From Nitrospira lenta (GTDB lineage Bacteria > Nitrospirota > Nitrospiria > Nitrospirales > Nitrospiraceae): a DNA stretch of 64,000 nucleotides. Of this stretch, positions 1 through 8,123 are shown in pieces. A model generated the notes under the pieces. It made no database searches. It was not told where the DNA came from and saw only the letters and a program-made list of their open reading frames with translations. Every line of letters begins with the position of its first letter. The first letter of the stretch is position 1. The position numbers and the translations under genes were made by a program. The stretch lies in NCBI RefSeq assembly GCF_900403705.1, contig NZ_OUNR01000016.1, positions 360,751 to 424,750 of the forward strand. The letters run 5' to 3'.

Positions 1-554
1 AACAGAAATGCGCCCGGGGGAAACGGAGCGAGCAACCGCGCGATCAACTCAGCCGGAAACGCCGCCCGCCACTCCAGCCCATGCTCCCTCGGCGCATAGT
101 GATAGAGCCCCGGTTGCATGGCGAGTCCATCGATCTGCGGCAGAACGATATACCCTTCCGTCGGATGCAGATTACCTGAGGAGGGATTGCTCCGCAGCGC
201 CCATTCCGTCTCCCCGCCTTTCTTCCAGGCTGACAACGCCAATGCACACTCAAAGAACCTGGATAGCGAACGCAGGGTGACTGGCTGAACGGGAACCGCC
301 CCCGGCCGATAGATCGCGTCATAGCCGGGCGAGATAGGCTCCTCATCCGGCTTCAGCAGCGGCAGCGGGATCAGCTCCGCACCGGCGAAGCGCCGAAAGG
401 GATCAGGCTGATTCGCCCAATCGAGGAATCCCATCGACCGGGCATAGCGGTTGAAGTAATGCTTCGTCTGAAGATGATAGCGGATGACCTGATCGACCGG
501 ATCGGCTGAAACAGAGTCTGCGGCTGGAGAGACAATCGGCTTCTCGGTACTCAT
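1..554 (-). CDS. SagB/ThcOx-type nitroreductase family protein, 5' part only
   Basis: The reading frame starts at an ATG (552-554, minus strand) and stays open for 184 codons to the left edge of the window, so the C-terminal half is missing. Near residues 24-40 there is a YHLQTKHYFNRYARSMG stretch, and further on RSNPSSGNLHPTEGY. Both are typical of SagB/ThcOx-like nitroreductases, where the second stretch contributes to FMN binding. In microcin-type RiPP pathways SagB oxidises azolines to azoles, but many stand-alone homologs have no known substrate. It is transcribed away from the hemerythrin gene, and no cyclodehydratase is visible here. The family call is confident; the substrate is unknown. 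Confidence 0.8.
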   Translation of the reverse strand, partial: MSTEKPIVSPAADSVSADPVDQVIRYHLQTKHYFNRYARSMGFLDWANQPDPFRRFAGAELIPLPLLKPDEEPISPGYDAIYRPGAVPVQPVTLRSLSRFFECALALSAWKKGGETEWALRSNPSSGNLHPTEGYIVLPQIDGLAMQPGLYHYAPREHGLEWRAAFPAELIARLLAPFPPGAFL

Positions 555-786
555 TGCAATAGTGAGGACAGTCTACAGAGCGGTGGGGAAGAAAGTAAAC
601 GCGCCAGCGCCGTGCACTTCTTCGTTCAACAATATTGTCTTGAGCAGACTAGACCGCTGCCTTTGCACCTGACAGCCGGCACTCTGTGGATTCATCGCCA
701 ACTGCCGTTTCACCAGGATACCTACACATTTCATCACTTCCGTCCGATAAGAGTCTATTACATTCTATTTTCATGGGAGCTGTATC

Positions 787-1200
787 ATGGCTGGACTTAT
801 TCAGGAATTGAAAGAACATCACGTCCACTTACTCTCGATTCTGCAATTGGCCAAACTCAATGGCTTCGCCACACTGGAAACCAGGGAGCTGTTGCGCTCG
901 GCGCGAACGACGCTGCTGGATCATCTGCGCAAGGAAGATCTCGAACTGTACCCGGTCTTGCGTACGGCGGCGGCGAAGAATCCCGCCGTCAAAGGAACGC
1001 TGGACACATTTGCCGCGGACATGGCCGACACCTCGAATCTGGCCATCGCCTTCTTCAAGAAATGTGATCAAGGCGGAACCGATCACGACTTATCGAAGGA
1101 ATTCGGTCTCCTCATCGCCAAGCTGCGCAGTCGCATTCGCCGTGAAGAAGAACTGCTCTACCCCCTTTTCGAGCAACTTACCGCAAAACCAGCGGCCTAG
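787..1200 (+). CDS. Hemerythrin HHE-domain protein
   Basis: This 137-aa all-helical protein carries the hemerythrin-like pattern: HH near residues 11-12 (LKEHHVHLLSIL), HLRKEDLELYP near 46-56 and RREEELLYPLF near the C-terminus. These His and Glu residues fit a di-iron site, although the set is sparser than in classical hemerythrins. Members of the family bind O2 or NO, or take part in iron and redox sensing. A GGGAG ribosome-binding site lies just upstream of the ATG. It is a single gene with no obvious operon partner. The fold is likely; the ligand is not determinable. Confidence 0.78.
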   Translation: MAGLIQELKEHHVHLLSILQLAKLNGFATLETRELLRSARTTLLDHLRKEDLELYPVLRTAAAKNPAVKGTLDTFAADMADTSNLAIAFFKKCDQGGTDHDLSKEFGLLIAKLRSRIRREEELLYPLFEQLTAKPAA

Positions 1201-1325
1201 CCCCTCACGGATTTCCACAGCCCGGTGCCGTTGACCACCTGACAGCTGCGCCATCACTCGCCCGCGATCATTGACCTCCCTTTCTCTCTCCACGTATCCT
1301 GCTCCCACACACACGAGGCCCAACC

Positions 1326-1748
1326 ATGCAATTCGATGCAGCCCTTGCCGCGCAAGCGGCATTTGAAGAAGCAGAACCCGAACTCGGGTCCGACTGGGAA
1401 ACCGCCGCTGATCTGGAAGCCACTTTTTCATCCAACGCCGGATCGACGGCGCGGGAAGCCTATGAAGGATTACTCTCGCTGGCAACCCGCTACCCACAGG
1501 CCCATGCCTTTCAGGCCTTCTGCATCTACATCACCTGGCAACAGGTGACGGAACAGACGATCGCGCACCACTTCGAGACCGGGTTGCGGCTCTCTGAATC
1601 CTACCTGGCTTCGCGCGACGGCAAAGACCAGCAACACCTCGATTACGTCACCGAACTCATGGAATCGTTTCGTGCAGGACTGGGATTGGACGAGGAAGAC
1701 GACATTGTCGTCGAATTCAGAAAAGACACGCCGAAAGGCGGCGACTAG
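1326..1748 (+). CDS. Hypothetical helical protein
   Basis: A 140-aa acidic protein preceded by a GAGG ribosome-binding site. I recognise no family. It is predicted to be mostly helical, with a central segment that could form a single TPR-like helix pair (YEGLLSLATRYPQAHAFQAF) and a charged C-terminus. No signal peptide or membrane segment is seen. It lies between the hemerythrin gene and a TPR gene, which fits a small-regulator or scaffold neighbourhood but does not show a function. Confidence 0.6.
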   Translation: MQFDAALAAQAAFEEAEPELGSDWETAADLEATFSSNAGSTAREAYEGLLSLATRYPQAHAFQAFCIYITWQQVTEQTIAHHFETGLRLSESYLASRDGKDQQHLDYVTELMESFRAGLGLDEEDDIVVEFRKDTPKGGD

Positions 1749-1763
1749 CGGGAACAGACCGGA

Positions 1764-1919
1764 TCAGGACGGGTCTTCGGCTGCCGGCTGATGACTGCAT
1801 GGCGGCGGCTCCGGATCGGCTTCATCGAAGCCGCAATGCGGACAGGGCATACAGACCGGTCCGTCACAGCAATGATAGATGTACGCTCGACCGCAGCGTC
1901 TGCAATGGGTATGCGCCAT
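1764..1919 (-). CDS. Small Cys-rich zinc-ribbon-like protein (51 aa)
   Basis: A 51-aa frame on the minus strand starts at an ATG (1917-1919). It reads CRRCG, then a CC pair, then CMPCPHCGF, followed by an acidic, Pro-rich tail. Paired CxxC knuckles in so short a protein suggest a zinc ribbon. It sits between the convergent 1326-1748 gene and the divergent TPR gene at 1971, in space no other gene needs. No strong ribosome-binding site is seen directly upstream, so expression is uncertain. The same frame stays open further upstream across the TPR gene, but that extension does not look like protein. Confidence 0.45.
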   Translation of the reverse strand: MAHTHCRRCGRAYIYHCCDGPVCMPCPHCGFDEADPEPPPCSHQPAAEDPS

Positions 1920-1970
1920 ACGTAAGATCGCACGGTAGCAAACTTCCGCCTCTCGCTCAAGAGTCGCCGC

Positions 1971-2744
1971 ATGTCCGATGATGACAAACACCGCGCCAGA
2001 ATTTTTCTCCACCGCGGACAGCTGGCTCACGCCAAAGATGCCTATGAACAGGCCGTCGCGGACGATCGTCTCGCCGGCAATCCCCGCGAACTCTCCGCCT
2101 CGCTCGGCAATCTCGGAAATGTCTGCGCCCTGTCGGGCGATTTCGAAAAGGCCGAGGCCTGCTATCGGGACGTACTGGCGATTCAACGGACAGAACAAGA
2201 CCGACAGGCCGTCGCTCACACCCTGGTGAATCTGGGCAATCTCCACATCGGCGCCGGTCGCCCTGAAAAAGCCCGGCCCTACTACCTTGAGGCGCTCGAT
2301 CTGCTGAAACCGCTTCATGATGACCGCGCGCTCGGCATTCTGTACCACAACCTCGGCATGGAAGAGGCGCGGCAGGCTCACTGGGACCAGGCCATCGCCC
2401 ACTTCACAGACGCGCTGGAATCTCATCGCCGCATCGGTAATGAAGAGGGCCTTGCGCTGACCTACAGCCAACTCGGCAACACCTTCCTCGACTCCGGCGC
2501 CTTGCGTCAGGCGGAAAAATGCTTGAACAATGCCTCCGAGCATTTCATCAAGCTCGGCAACGCGCCCGGAGAAGCCGCCGTTCTCCGGCTGCTGGCCGCG
2601 CTCTATGTTCGTGAAGGGAACGCTCCGTCGGCGATTCGCTGTCTCGAACGCGTCGTGTCGCTCGATCAACACTATCAACTCCTGGAACTCACCAGAGACC
2701 GCGCACTGCTCACTGAGCTTCGTCAATCTATTTCACATCCGTAG
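1971..2744 (+). CDS. Tetratricopeptide-repeat protein
   Basis: A 257-aa soluble protein made almost entirely of TPR units. At least five helix-turn-helix repeats are visible, for example SLGNLGNVCALSGDFEKAEA, TLVNLGNLHIGAGRPEKARP and TYSQLGNTFLDSGALRQAEK. The repeats have the Kinesin-light-chain/LGN-like spacing of about 40 residues. TPRs form a binding groove for partner proteins. No signal peptide or catalytic domain is present. It is divergent from the small zinc-ribbon gene. The partner is unknown. Confidence 0.88.
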   Translation: MSDDDKHRARIFLHRGQLAHAKDAYEQAVADDRLAGNPRELSASLGNLGNVCALSGDFEKAEACYRDVLAIQRTEQDRQAVAHTLVNLGNLHIGAGRPEKARPYYLEALDLLKPLHDDRALGILYHNLGMEEARQAHWDQAIAHFTDALESHRRIGNEEGLALTYSQLGNTFLDSGALRQAEKCLNNASEHFIKLGNAPGEAAVLRLLAALYVREGNAPSAIRCLERVVSLDQHYQLLELTRDRALLTELRQSISHP

Positions 2745-2900
2745 TCACGCCCTCCGTTCCGCCTTCACTGACGTTTCTCAGATCTTTCTGGACAGATACA
2801 ACGGCTCTGCTACCGTAGGACCGTCACAGCGATTGCATCAAGTTTTTCCCGCACACAACCGACAAGATACTGACGTACACATGTAGACAAAGGTGAACTC

Positions 2901-3497
2901 TTGCTGCTACGTGCCTTTTGGTTATTCCTTATCGTCGCCGCCGTCACCACTCCGGTACAGGCGGCAGAATTCACGGCTCCCCAGATCACGGTCGGCACCC
3001 AAGAAGTCGGACTCTCTGCCGGCTACCTTCTCCCCCACCGGCTCACAGATGCGCACACGACCAAACAGCAAGGCGTCGCCTTCATGCCGTCCTGGATGAT
3101 GACCGTGACCGATCCGATGGGTGACAGCTGGTATCGCGGACAAGTCTCCTTGGGGGCCGAAGTCGTCTACATCCAGTTTCAAGAACCGTTCTTGACGCAC
3201 GGAATGGGCTTTACGCCTAAGATCAAGTACACCTTCGTAGCCCATGACCGGATCCGCCCCTATGCCGAGTTTGCCGGCGGCCCGTTCTGGACCGACCTCG
3301 CTGGGAAAATCCCTGAAGAGTCCTCACAGTTCAATTTCGTTCTGACCGCAGGGTTCGGCTGTTCGTTCTTTTTGACACCCCAGACATCATTCAATATCGG
3401 CTATCGGTTCCACCATATTTCCAACGCCGGCACGCGATACCCCAACTTGGGACTCAACGCCAGCTTGCCGTTCGGCGGATTTTCGTTTTACTTCTGA
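2901..3497 (+). CDS. PagL-type lipid A deacylase / acyloxyacyl hydrolase
   Basis: A 198-aa protein with an N-terminal signal peptide (LFLIVAAVTTPVQAAE), expected to form a small outer-membrane beta-barrel. Near the C-terminus YRFHHISNAGTRYPNLGLN matches the PagL family, in which a His-Ser pair and a downstream acid remove the 3-O acyl chain of lipid A. It ends in aromatic FSFYF, as outer-membrane barrels do. The start is a TTG at 2901, preceded by AGGTGA; no ATG fits better. The lipoprotein gene downstream lies 22 bases away and may be cotranscribed. This indicates an LPS-bearing cell envelope. Confidence 0.8.
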   Translation: MLLRAFWLFLIVAAVTTPVQAAEFTAPQITVGTQEVGLSAGYLLPHRLTDAHTTKQQGVAFMPSWMMTVTDPMGDSWYRGQVSLGAEVVYIQFQEPFLTHGMGFTPKIKYTFVAHDRIRPYAEFAGGPFWTDLAGKIPEESSQFNFVLTAGFGCSFFLTPQTSFNIGYRFHHISNAGTRYPNLGLNASLPFGGFSFYF

Positions 3498-3519
3498 CGA
3501 AGGGGAAGGGACAGAGATC

Positions 3520-4263
3520 ATGAAGTACACCACACCCTCACGCATCGTAGCGGTGCTGATACTCAGCAGCGCGCTGTCTACCGGCTGCACCAGGTCCATC
3601 GAGGTCATGCCCTCCGCCGCCACGAGTCCCGACAGCACGCCGGCCTCCATTGCGAGTATTGAGCGCGTGCCGCTCATTCTCGACCAAGTAAAGATCAGCC
3701 AGAATGGCGCCCCCCAAAATCCATCCACGGAACTGGATCGCCGCCTGCTCGGCTCGCTGCAGAGCCTCAAGTTGTTCTCCCAGCTCTCCCTAGCCGAACA
3801 GGGAGCGCCGGCCGACAACGAGAAAACGCTCACCGCCCATGTGACGATCGATGACGCCATCGACTCCCATCCCGGCGAAGCCGCCTGGAAAGGGTTTGCC
3901 ATCGGCACCTCCATGTTTCTCCTCGCTCCGGTGATGGACTTTCACTATGACTATGGAACCCGCCTCACCTTGGAAATCGAGCGCTGGGACGGGACCGTCA
4001 AGACGTATCAAGCCGAATCCTCCGGCACCGCGCGCTACAATCTCTTCAGCGCCAGTCCGTCGATGATCACGGAACTGAAAGGCCATGTGCTGGAAGCCGG
4101 AATCACCGACCTTATGAATCAACTCGTCAAAGATACGACCTTCTACAATGCCAGCAGCGCCCCCATGACGGAACGCACCATCCATAGCGTCAGCGTCAAG
4201 ACGAAGCGCCGGGGCACGGCTGCCGTGTCCGTCTCCACCTCTGCCCCAGGCAACGCGCGCTAG
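3520..4263 (+). CDS. Putative lipoprotein of unknown function
   Basis: A 247-aa protein with a lipoprotein signal peptide: a basic start, a hydrophobic core and an LSTGC lipobox with Cys23 as the lipidated residue. A strong GGGGAAGGG ribosome-binding site precedes the ATG. The middle carries a short hydrophobic stretch (FAIGTSMFLLAPVMDF) followed by a beta-rich part. I do not recognise the family. Its position immediately after the lipid A deacylase suggests an envelope role, but this is context only. Confidence 0.72.
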   Translation: MKYTTPSRIVAVLILSSALSTGCTRSIEVMPSAATSPDSTPASIASIERVPLILDQVKISQNGAPQNPSTELDRRLLGSLQSLKLFSQLSLAEQGAPADNEKTLTAHVTIDDAIDSHPGEAAWKGFAIGTSMFLLAPVMDFHYDYGTRLTLEIERWDGTVKTYQAESSGTARYNLFSASPSMITELKGHVLEAGITDLMNQLVKDTTFYNASSAPMTERTIHSVSVKTKRRGTAAVSVSTSAPGNAR

Positions 4264-4379
4264 CGTCCGGTACGCACATTCCCGCTCACCCGCCTCTCCT
4301 AGGCGCGACCGGTCACATCATGACCTGGCCTCTCGCCGGCTGCTAATGCTATGATGCGCGTCTCACAGCGGGAGCACAC

Positions 4380-4697
4380 ATGGACATTGAAGCCTTTCGT
4401 CAAATGGTCGTCAAAAATCCCAAGGGGTTCCTCGGACGCTACGGCCTGGGTAATAAAATTCTGCAGGAAGGCGGCAATCTGGAAGAAGCCGTCGAACACT
4501 TGCGCGTCGCCGTGCAACTAGACCCCGTGCATGTCGCATCCCATCTGGCTCTCGGGCGCGCTCTGATCGGCGTGGGACGTCCGGAAGAAGCCAAGCCCGT
4601 ACTGCAAGCCGGGATCAACGCTTCCGCCTCTGGGCGGGCCAACGGCGGGCGCGACCTCGTTCCCGAAATGCAGATGATCCTCCAAGGACTGCGCTAA
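4380..4697 (+). CDS. Small TPR-repeat protein
   Basis: A 105-aa protein with about two TPR units: GRYGLGNKILQEGGNLEEAVEHL and ASHLALGRALIGVGRPEEAKPVL. It is preceded by GGGAG at good spacing from the ATG. There is no signal peptide. The next gene starts 15 bases downstream with its own GGAG, so the two are probably cotranscribed. Function is limited to a likely protein-binding role. Confidence 0.78.
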   Translation: MDIEAFRQMVVKNPKGFLGRYGLGNKILQEGGNLEEAVEHLRVAVQLDPVHVASHLALGRALIGVGRPEEAKPVLQAGINASASGRANGGRDLVPEMQMILQGLR

Positions 4698-4712
4698 CCA
4701 CGGAGACCTCCC

Positions 4713-4913
4713 ATGACGTTAGATACCGCCAGACAGCGCCTCGAATCAGCCATCGCGCAATTCGGACCGCGCGCAGCCCCCATGATCGATCTGGTCATGA
4801 ATGAAGTGCGTTCCGATATGGGCGCACAGGCGTTCAATGAACTCGTCGATGAGTTCGATCTGGAATTGGAATACAATATCGCGCCGCTCGAGTCCGATTA
4901 CTCCAACAGTTAA
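4713..4913 (+). CDS. Small acidic hypothetical protein (66 aa)
   Basis: A 66-aa acidic, helical protein with a GGAG ribosome-binding site before the ATG. It has no Cys and no signal peptide. Its tight placement between the small TPR gene and the glycosyltransferase gene supports it being real. No family is recognised. I considered a RiPP precursor role because a RiPP-like operon lies 2 kb downstream, but the sequence has no core-like residues. Confidence 0.6.
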   Translation: MTLDTARQRLESAIAQFGPRAAPMIDLVMNEVRSDMGAQAFNELVDEFDLELEYNIAPLESDYSNS

Positions 4914-4934
4914 CGAACCGCGAGTCACCTGTCT

Positions 4935-6032
4935 GTGCCACTGATCTGGTCCGCTATTTCCGCCCACGGCTATGGACACGCCGCCCAGGTCGTCCCCGTG
5001 CTGAACGAACTGGGCAAGCGGATTCCCGCGCTCCGTATCATGCTCCGCACGAACGTCCCCCGGCATTTTTTCGAATCGCGTATGACCGTACCGTGGGAAT
5101 TGCGCCCGGCCCAGATGGATATCGGGTGCCTGCAGCACGGTCCCCTCACGATGGATTGGGACGCGACCTGGCAAGCCCATCACGCGTTTCACACACACTG
5201 GCAAGCTCGGCTCACGGAGGAAACCCTCGCCATCCAGGAGGCTCGCCCCGATCTCGTCATCGGCAATACGCCCTATCTGGCTATGGCGGCGGGCGCCGCT
5301 GCCGGCGTGCCGACGGTGGCAATCGCCAGTCTGAGCTGGGATGAAGTCTTGCGAGAGCACGTCGATCCCAAACAGCCCTGGCACGCCGCTATTCTTGAGG
5401 AGATGCGCCACGCATATGGCCAAGCCGATCTCCTGCTGCGCCTCACACCGGGGCTGCCGATGCCGGCATTCCCGCGCGCGCGCGATATCGGCCCGATCGC
5501 ACAGCCCCTGCCTCCCGAGAGGACGCGTATCCGCCAGCATCTGGGAATCCCGGATCAGGACGCACTCGTCCTCGTGGCCTTCGGCGGAATCCGGTTCGAA
5601 GCACTCCCCTTTGACCGCATGGAATCGATGCCGGGCATGCAATTCTTAATCGACGGTCCCGTTCCTCCGAGCAATCGTCGAGTCCATTCCCTCTCCGCAC
5701 TCTCAGAGCGGTTCAGCACCATCCTATCGTCCGTCGATGTCATCATGACAAAGCCCGGCTATGGAACCACGATTGAAGCCGTTGAGGTTCAGACTCCCGT
5801 TGTCTACGTCCGCCGCTACAACTTTGCCGACGAGGACTCTCTCGTCACCTATTTACATCGCTATGGTCGCGGCCTGGAACTTTCTCGTGCAGACTTCCTG
5901 GAAGCCCGCTGGGAATCGGCCATACGACAGGCGCTAGCATTATCGACACCAGCCTCCCCGCCACCGGCCGCTACCGGCGCGGCCGATGCGGCCATGCACC
6001 TCCTGCCGTTGCTGCAGCCATCAAGAAAGTAA
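4935..6032 (+). CDS. MurG/UGT-like glycosyltransferase (GT-B fold)
   Basis: A 365-aa protein starting at GTG 4935. The N-terminus HGYGHAAQVVPVLNELGKR matches the acceptor half of GT-B enzymes and the N-terminal domain of L-arabinokinase-like proteins. The C-terminal half has a nucleotide-sugar-binding-like segment, DVIMTKPGYGTTIEAVEVQT. No transmembrane segment is seen. The methyltransferase gene starts 2 bases after its stop, so the two are coupled. The sugar donor and acceptor are unknown. The pair lies directly upstream of the RiPP-like operon and could decorate its product or a lipid. Confidence 0.72.
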   Translation: MPLIWSAISAHGYGHAAQVVPVLNELGKRIPALRIMLRTNVPRHFFESRMTVPWELRPAQMDIGCLQHGPLTMDWDATWQAHHAFHTHWQARLTEETLAIQEARPDLVIGNTPYLAMAAGAAAGVPTVAIASLSWDEVLREHVDPKQPWHAAILEEMRHAYGQADLLLRLTPGLPMPAFPRARDIGPIAQPLPPERTRIRQHLGIPDQDALVLVAFGGIRFEALPFDRMESMPGMQFLIDGPVPPSNRRVHSLSALSERFSTILSSVDVIMTKPGYGTTIEAVEVQTPVVYVRRYNFADEDSLVTYLHRYGRGLELSRADFLEARWESAIRQALALSTPASPPPAATGAADAAMHLLPLLQPSRK

Positions 6033-6034
6033 CC

Positions 6035-6835
6035 ATGCCGCTCCTGGCCCTCATTGTCACGGGATGCGCGAAGCTCGTGGGGGTTCTCGTCCGATGGCTC
6101 ACACAGCTCCACCTGTTTCTGTATGGCATTCTGCCGGCGCTCCTGCCGCCCGACCGACTCAGAACCCTCATGCGCCGATACTACGACCTCAGCTATGAAC
6201 AAGCTGGCACCCGCATTCCCCTCACCGCCTATTCCTGGTCATTGGAAACCTGGGAAGAACGTATATTGACGCAGCACCTATCGCCCCCCGCGACCATCCT
6301 CGTTCTCGGAGCGGGGCTCGGGCGTGAGTCACTGGCGCTGGCGCAACGAGGCTATCGCGTGCTGGCCCTGGACGTCGCCCGGGGCGGATTGATCGTCGGC
6401 GCCCGCCGCGCTGCATCATTGCACCTCCCCGTTACCTTCATACAGGCGGACTTCCTTACCCTCCCGGTTCAGGCCGCGTCCGTCGCCTACGTCCTCCTCT
6501 CCGGCGTGATGTACAGCGCCGTCCCGGGGCGTGCACAGCGGCAAGCATGGTTGCGAAGCCTCCGCACCTGCCTCACGCCAGGTGGCACGCTGGTCTTGAA
6601 CTACGTGATCGCCCGAGAACCCGACACGGCTCTTACCCGCATGAGTCGACGGTGCACCCGCGCCATCCTCTCCTGGCCGGGAAGCAACCCCACCTATCAG
6701 GACGGCGATACCTGCACCAACGACCACTTCATGCACGTGTTCCGCGATGAGCACGAACTCCGTACGGAGATCACCGAGGCCGGCGCGACTCTGATTGAAC
6801 TGCATTGGCCCGATGGCTACGCGGTCCTCTCCTAA
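6035..6835 (+). CDS. Membrane-associated class I SAM-dependent methyltransferase
   Basis: A 266-aa protein. The SAM-binding motif I is ILVLGAGLGRESLALAQRGY, followed by the acidic end of strand 2 (VLALDVARG). The first 45 residues are unusually hydrophobic and could form a membrane-associated helix. It starts 2 bases after the glycosyltransferase stop. The substrate is unknown, and motif I alone does not distinguish O-, N- or C-methylation. The gap to the PqqD-like gene is 81 bases, so it may or may not belong to the same transcript. Confidence 0.75.
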   Translation: MPLLALIVTGCAKLVGVLVRWLTQLHLFLYGILPALLPPDRLRTLMRRYYDLSYEQAGTRIPLTAYSWSLETWEERILTQHLSPPATILVLGAGLGRESLALAQRGYRVLALDVARGGLIVGARRAASLHLPVTFIQADFLTLPVQAASVAYVLLSGVMYSAVPGRAQRQAWLRSLRTCLTPGGTLVLNYVIAREPDTALTRMSRRCTRAILSWPGSNPTYQDGDTCTNDHFMHVFRDEHELRTEITEAGATLIELHWPDGYAVLS

Positions 6836-6916
6836 GCCGGCTCCCACCCGCCCTCCGACCCACTTTCCCTGAAATACCGCTGGAAGCCCCCTGGAGGATT
6901 TGCTATCCTCTCGACC

Positions 6917-7228
6917 ATGAATCCAACGGCCGTCTATGCGAAACATCCGGATTATGTCCAGCGCGACGTGGCCGGAGAATGTATTCTGGTCCCGGTGCGG
7001 CGCTCCCTCAAAGACGCCAACAGTATTTACGTCCTCAATGAAACCGGAGCCGCTCTGTGGCAACGCTTTAATGGCACCTGCACCGTACGGGACATCTGCA
7101 CCGCATTTCTCGAAGACTACGACGTCGCCCCGGACCGATTGAATCAAGACGTCGACATCCTGCTGGCAGACCTACTCTCGATCCAGGCAATCCAAGAGGT
7201 GGCTGTCGCCCATGGTCCCACAGGTTAA
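6917..7228 (+). CDS. PqqD-like RiPP recognition protein
   Basis: A 103-aa PqqD-fold protein: SIYVLNETGAALWQRFNGTCTVRDICTAFLEDYDV is the characteristic winged-helix segment. PqqD domains bind RiPP leader peptides and present them to a radical SAM enzyme. The gene opens the operon. Its 3' end overlaps the first radical SAM gene by 17 bases, implying translational coupling. The upstream gap contains GGAGG-like sequence and a possible extended -10 (TGCTATCCT), which I would not call firmly. It probably recognises the N-terminal leader of the peptide encoded at 9228. Confidence 0.85.
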   Translation: MNPTAVYAKHPDYVQRDVAGECILVPVRRSLKDANSIYVLNETGAALWQRFNGTCTVRDICTAFLEDYDVAPDRLNQDVDILLADLLSIQAIQEVAVAHGPTG

Positions 7229-8123
7229 ACTCAGCCATCTGCCGGAACGGTATCCCCTCGCCTGCCAATGGGAGATCACCTGCCGCTGCAACCTCCGATG
7301 CGTCATGTGTTACACGGACTGCCGGAATACACCGGAATCCGTTCGCCAAGAACTCTCCACCGGTGACATCTTCCGCATCATGGACCAGCTGCTTGAGGCC
7401 GGCCTCCTTGAACTCTGCCTGACCGGCGGCGAGCCGCTCGCGCGGCCGGACTTCTTTGAGATCTACGACTATGCCGTCTCGCGTGGGCTCCTCGTGACCC
7501 TCTTTACCAACGGCACGCTCATCACGGCGTCCATCGCTGACCGCTTCGCGGCCCTGCCGCCGCATCGCATTGAAATCAGTCTCCATGGCACGACGACCGA
7601 CACCTTCGAGCGCGTGACGCAAGGAACCGGCTCGCACGCCCGTTGCCTGGAGGCGATTCGTCTACTGGCAGCCCGGCATATTCCGCTTGTCATCAAGACT
7701 ACCGCGATGACCGTCAACCGTGATGAAGTGCTCGGCATCAAATCGTGGGTGGCTTCGTTGGGACCGATACCCTTTCGGCTGGGTGAAGACCTGAGACCGG
7801 AACTCGACGGCGGAGCCGGACCGTTTCGCTATGCCCTCTCGCCACAGGAGCTAGAGACACTGAACCGGCAGGACCCGGACCTCTGGAGCGAAGCCTGCCG
7901 GAAATCCAGCGCCGATCTCCCGCCCTGCAACAGCGGCCTACACCGCTTTCACATAGACGCCTACGGCGGCTTGCAGCTCTGCTCGGGCAACCGGCAGCAG
8001 TCCTACGACTTACGACAGGGCTCATTCCACGACGGCTTCTACGAAGCGCTACCCTCGTTTGCCTGCGCCTGGAAGATGCCGGCCTCTACGTCGCTCATTC
8101 AACCGGAAGTGCATCATGTCTGA
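7212..8123 (+). CDS. Radical SAM protein with shortened SPASM-like C-terminus
   Basis: A 303-aa radical SAM enzyme. The 4Fe-4S/SAM motif CxxxCxxC is at Cys26, Cys30 and Cys33, followed by LTGGEPLARPDFFE. The C-terminal part begins like a SPASM domain (CNSGLHRFHIDAYGGLQLCSG) but ends before the terminal CxxCxxxxxC cluster ligands present in the two related proteins of this operon. I checked the other frames after the last recognisable segment and saw no frameshift that restores them. It overlaps the next radical SAM gene by 8 bases. It probably modifies the peptide encoded at 9228, alone or as a partner of the next protein. Confidence 0.85.
   Translation: MVPQVKLSHLPERYPLACQWEITCRCNLRCVMCYTDCRNTPESVRQELSTGDIFRIMDQLLEAGLLELCLTGGEPLARPDFFEIYDYAVSRGLLVTLFTNGTLITASIADRFAALPPHRIEISLHGTTTDTFERVTQGTGSHARCLEAIRLLAARHIPLVIKTTAMTVNRDEVLGIKSWVASLGPIPFRLGEDLRPELDGGAGPFRYALSPQELETLNRQDPDLWSEACRKSSADLPPCNSGLHRFHIDAYGGLQLCSGNRQQSYDLRQGSFHDGFYEALPSFACAWKMPASTSLIQPEVHHV

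Noticed and set aside
1920..2726. Upstream part of a 320-aa minus-strand open frame opposite the TPR gene
   Set aside because: It mirrors the TPR coding sequence and has no protein-like features; only the last 51 codons (1764-1919) look real.
4746..5642. 298-aa minus-strand open frame opposite the glycosyltransferase
   Set aside because: Antisense shadow of a well-supported GT-B gene.
6416..7147. 243-aa minus-strand open frame
   Set aside because: Spans the opposite strand of two genes and the gap between them; no motifs.
8040..8123. Frameshift that would restore a full SPASM domain in the first radical SAM protein
   Set aside because: None of the other frames after the last SPASM-like segment shows the expected cysteine cluster before the next gene starts.
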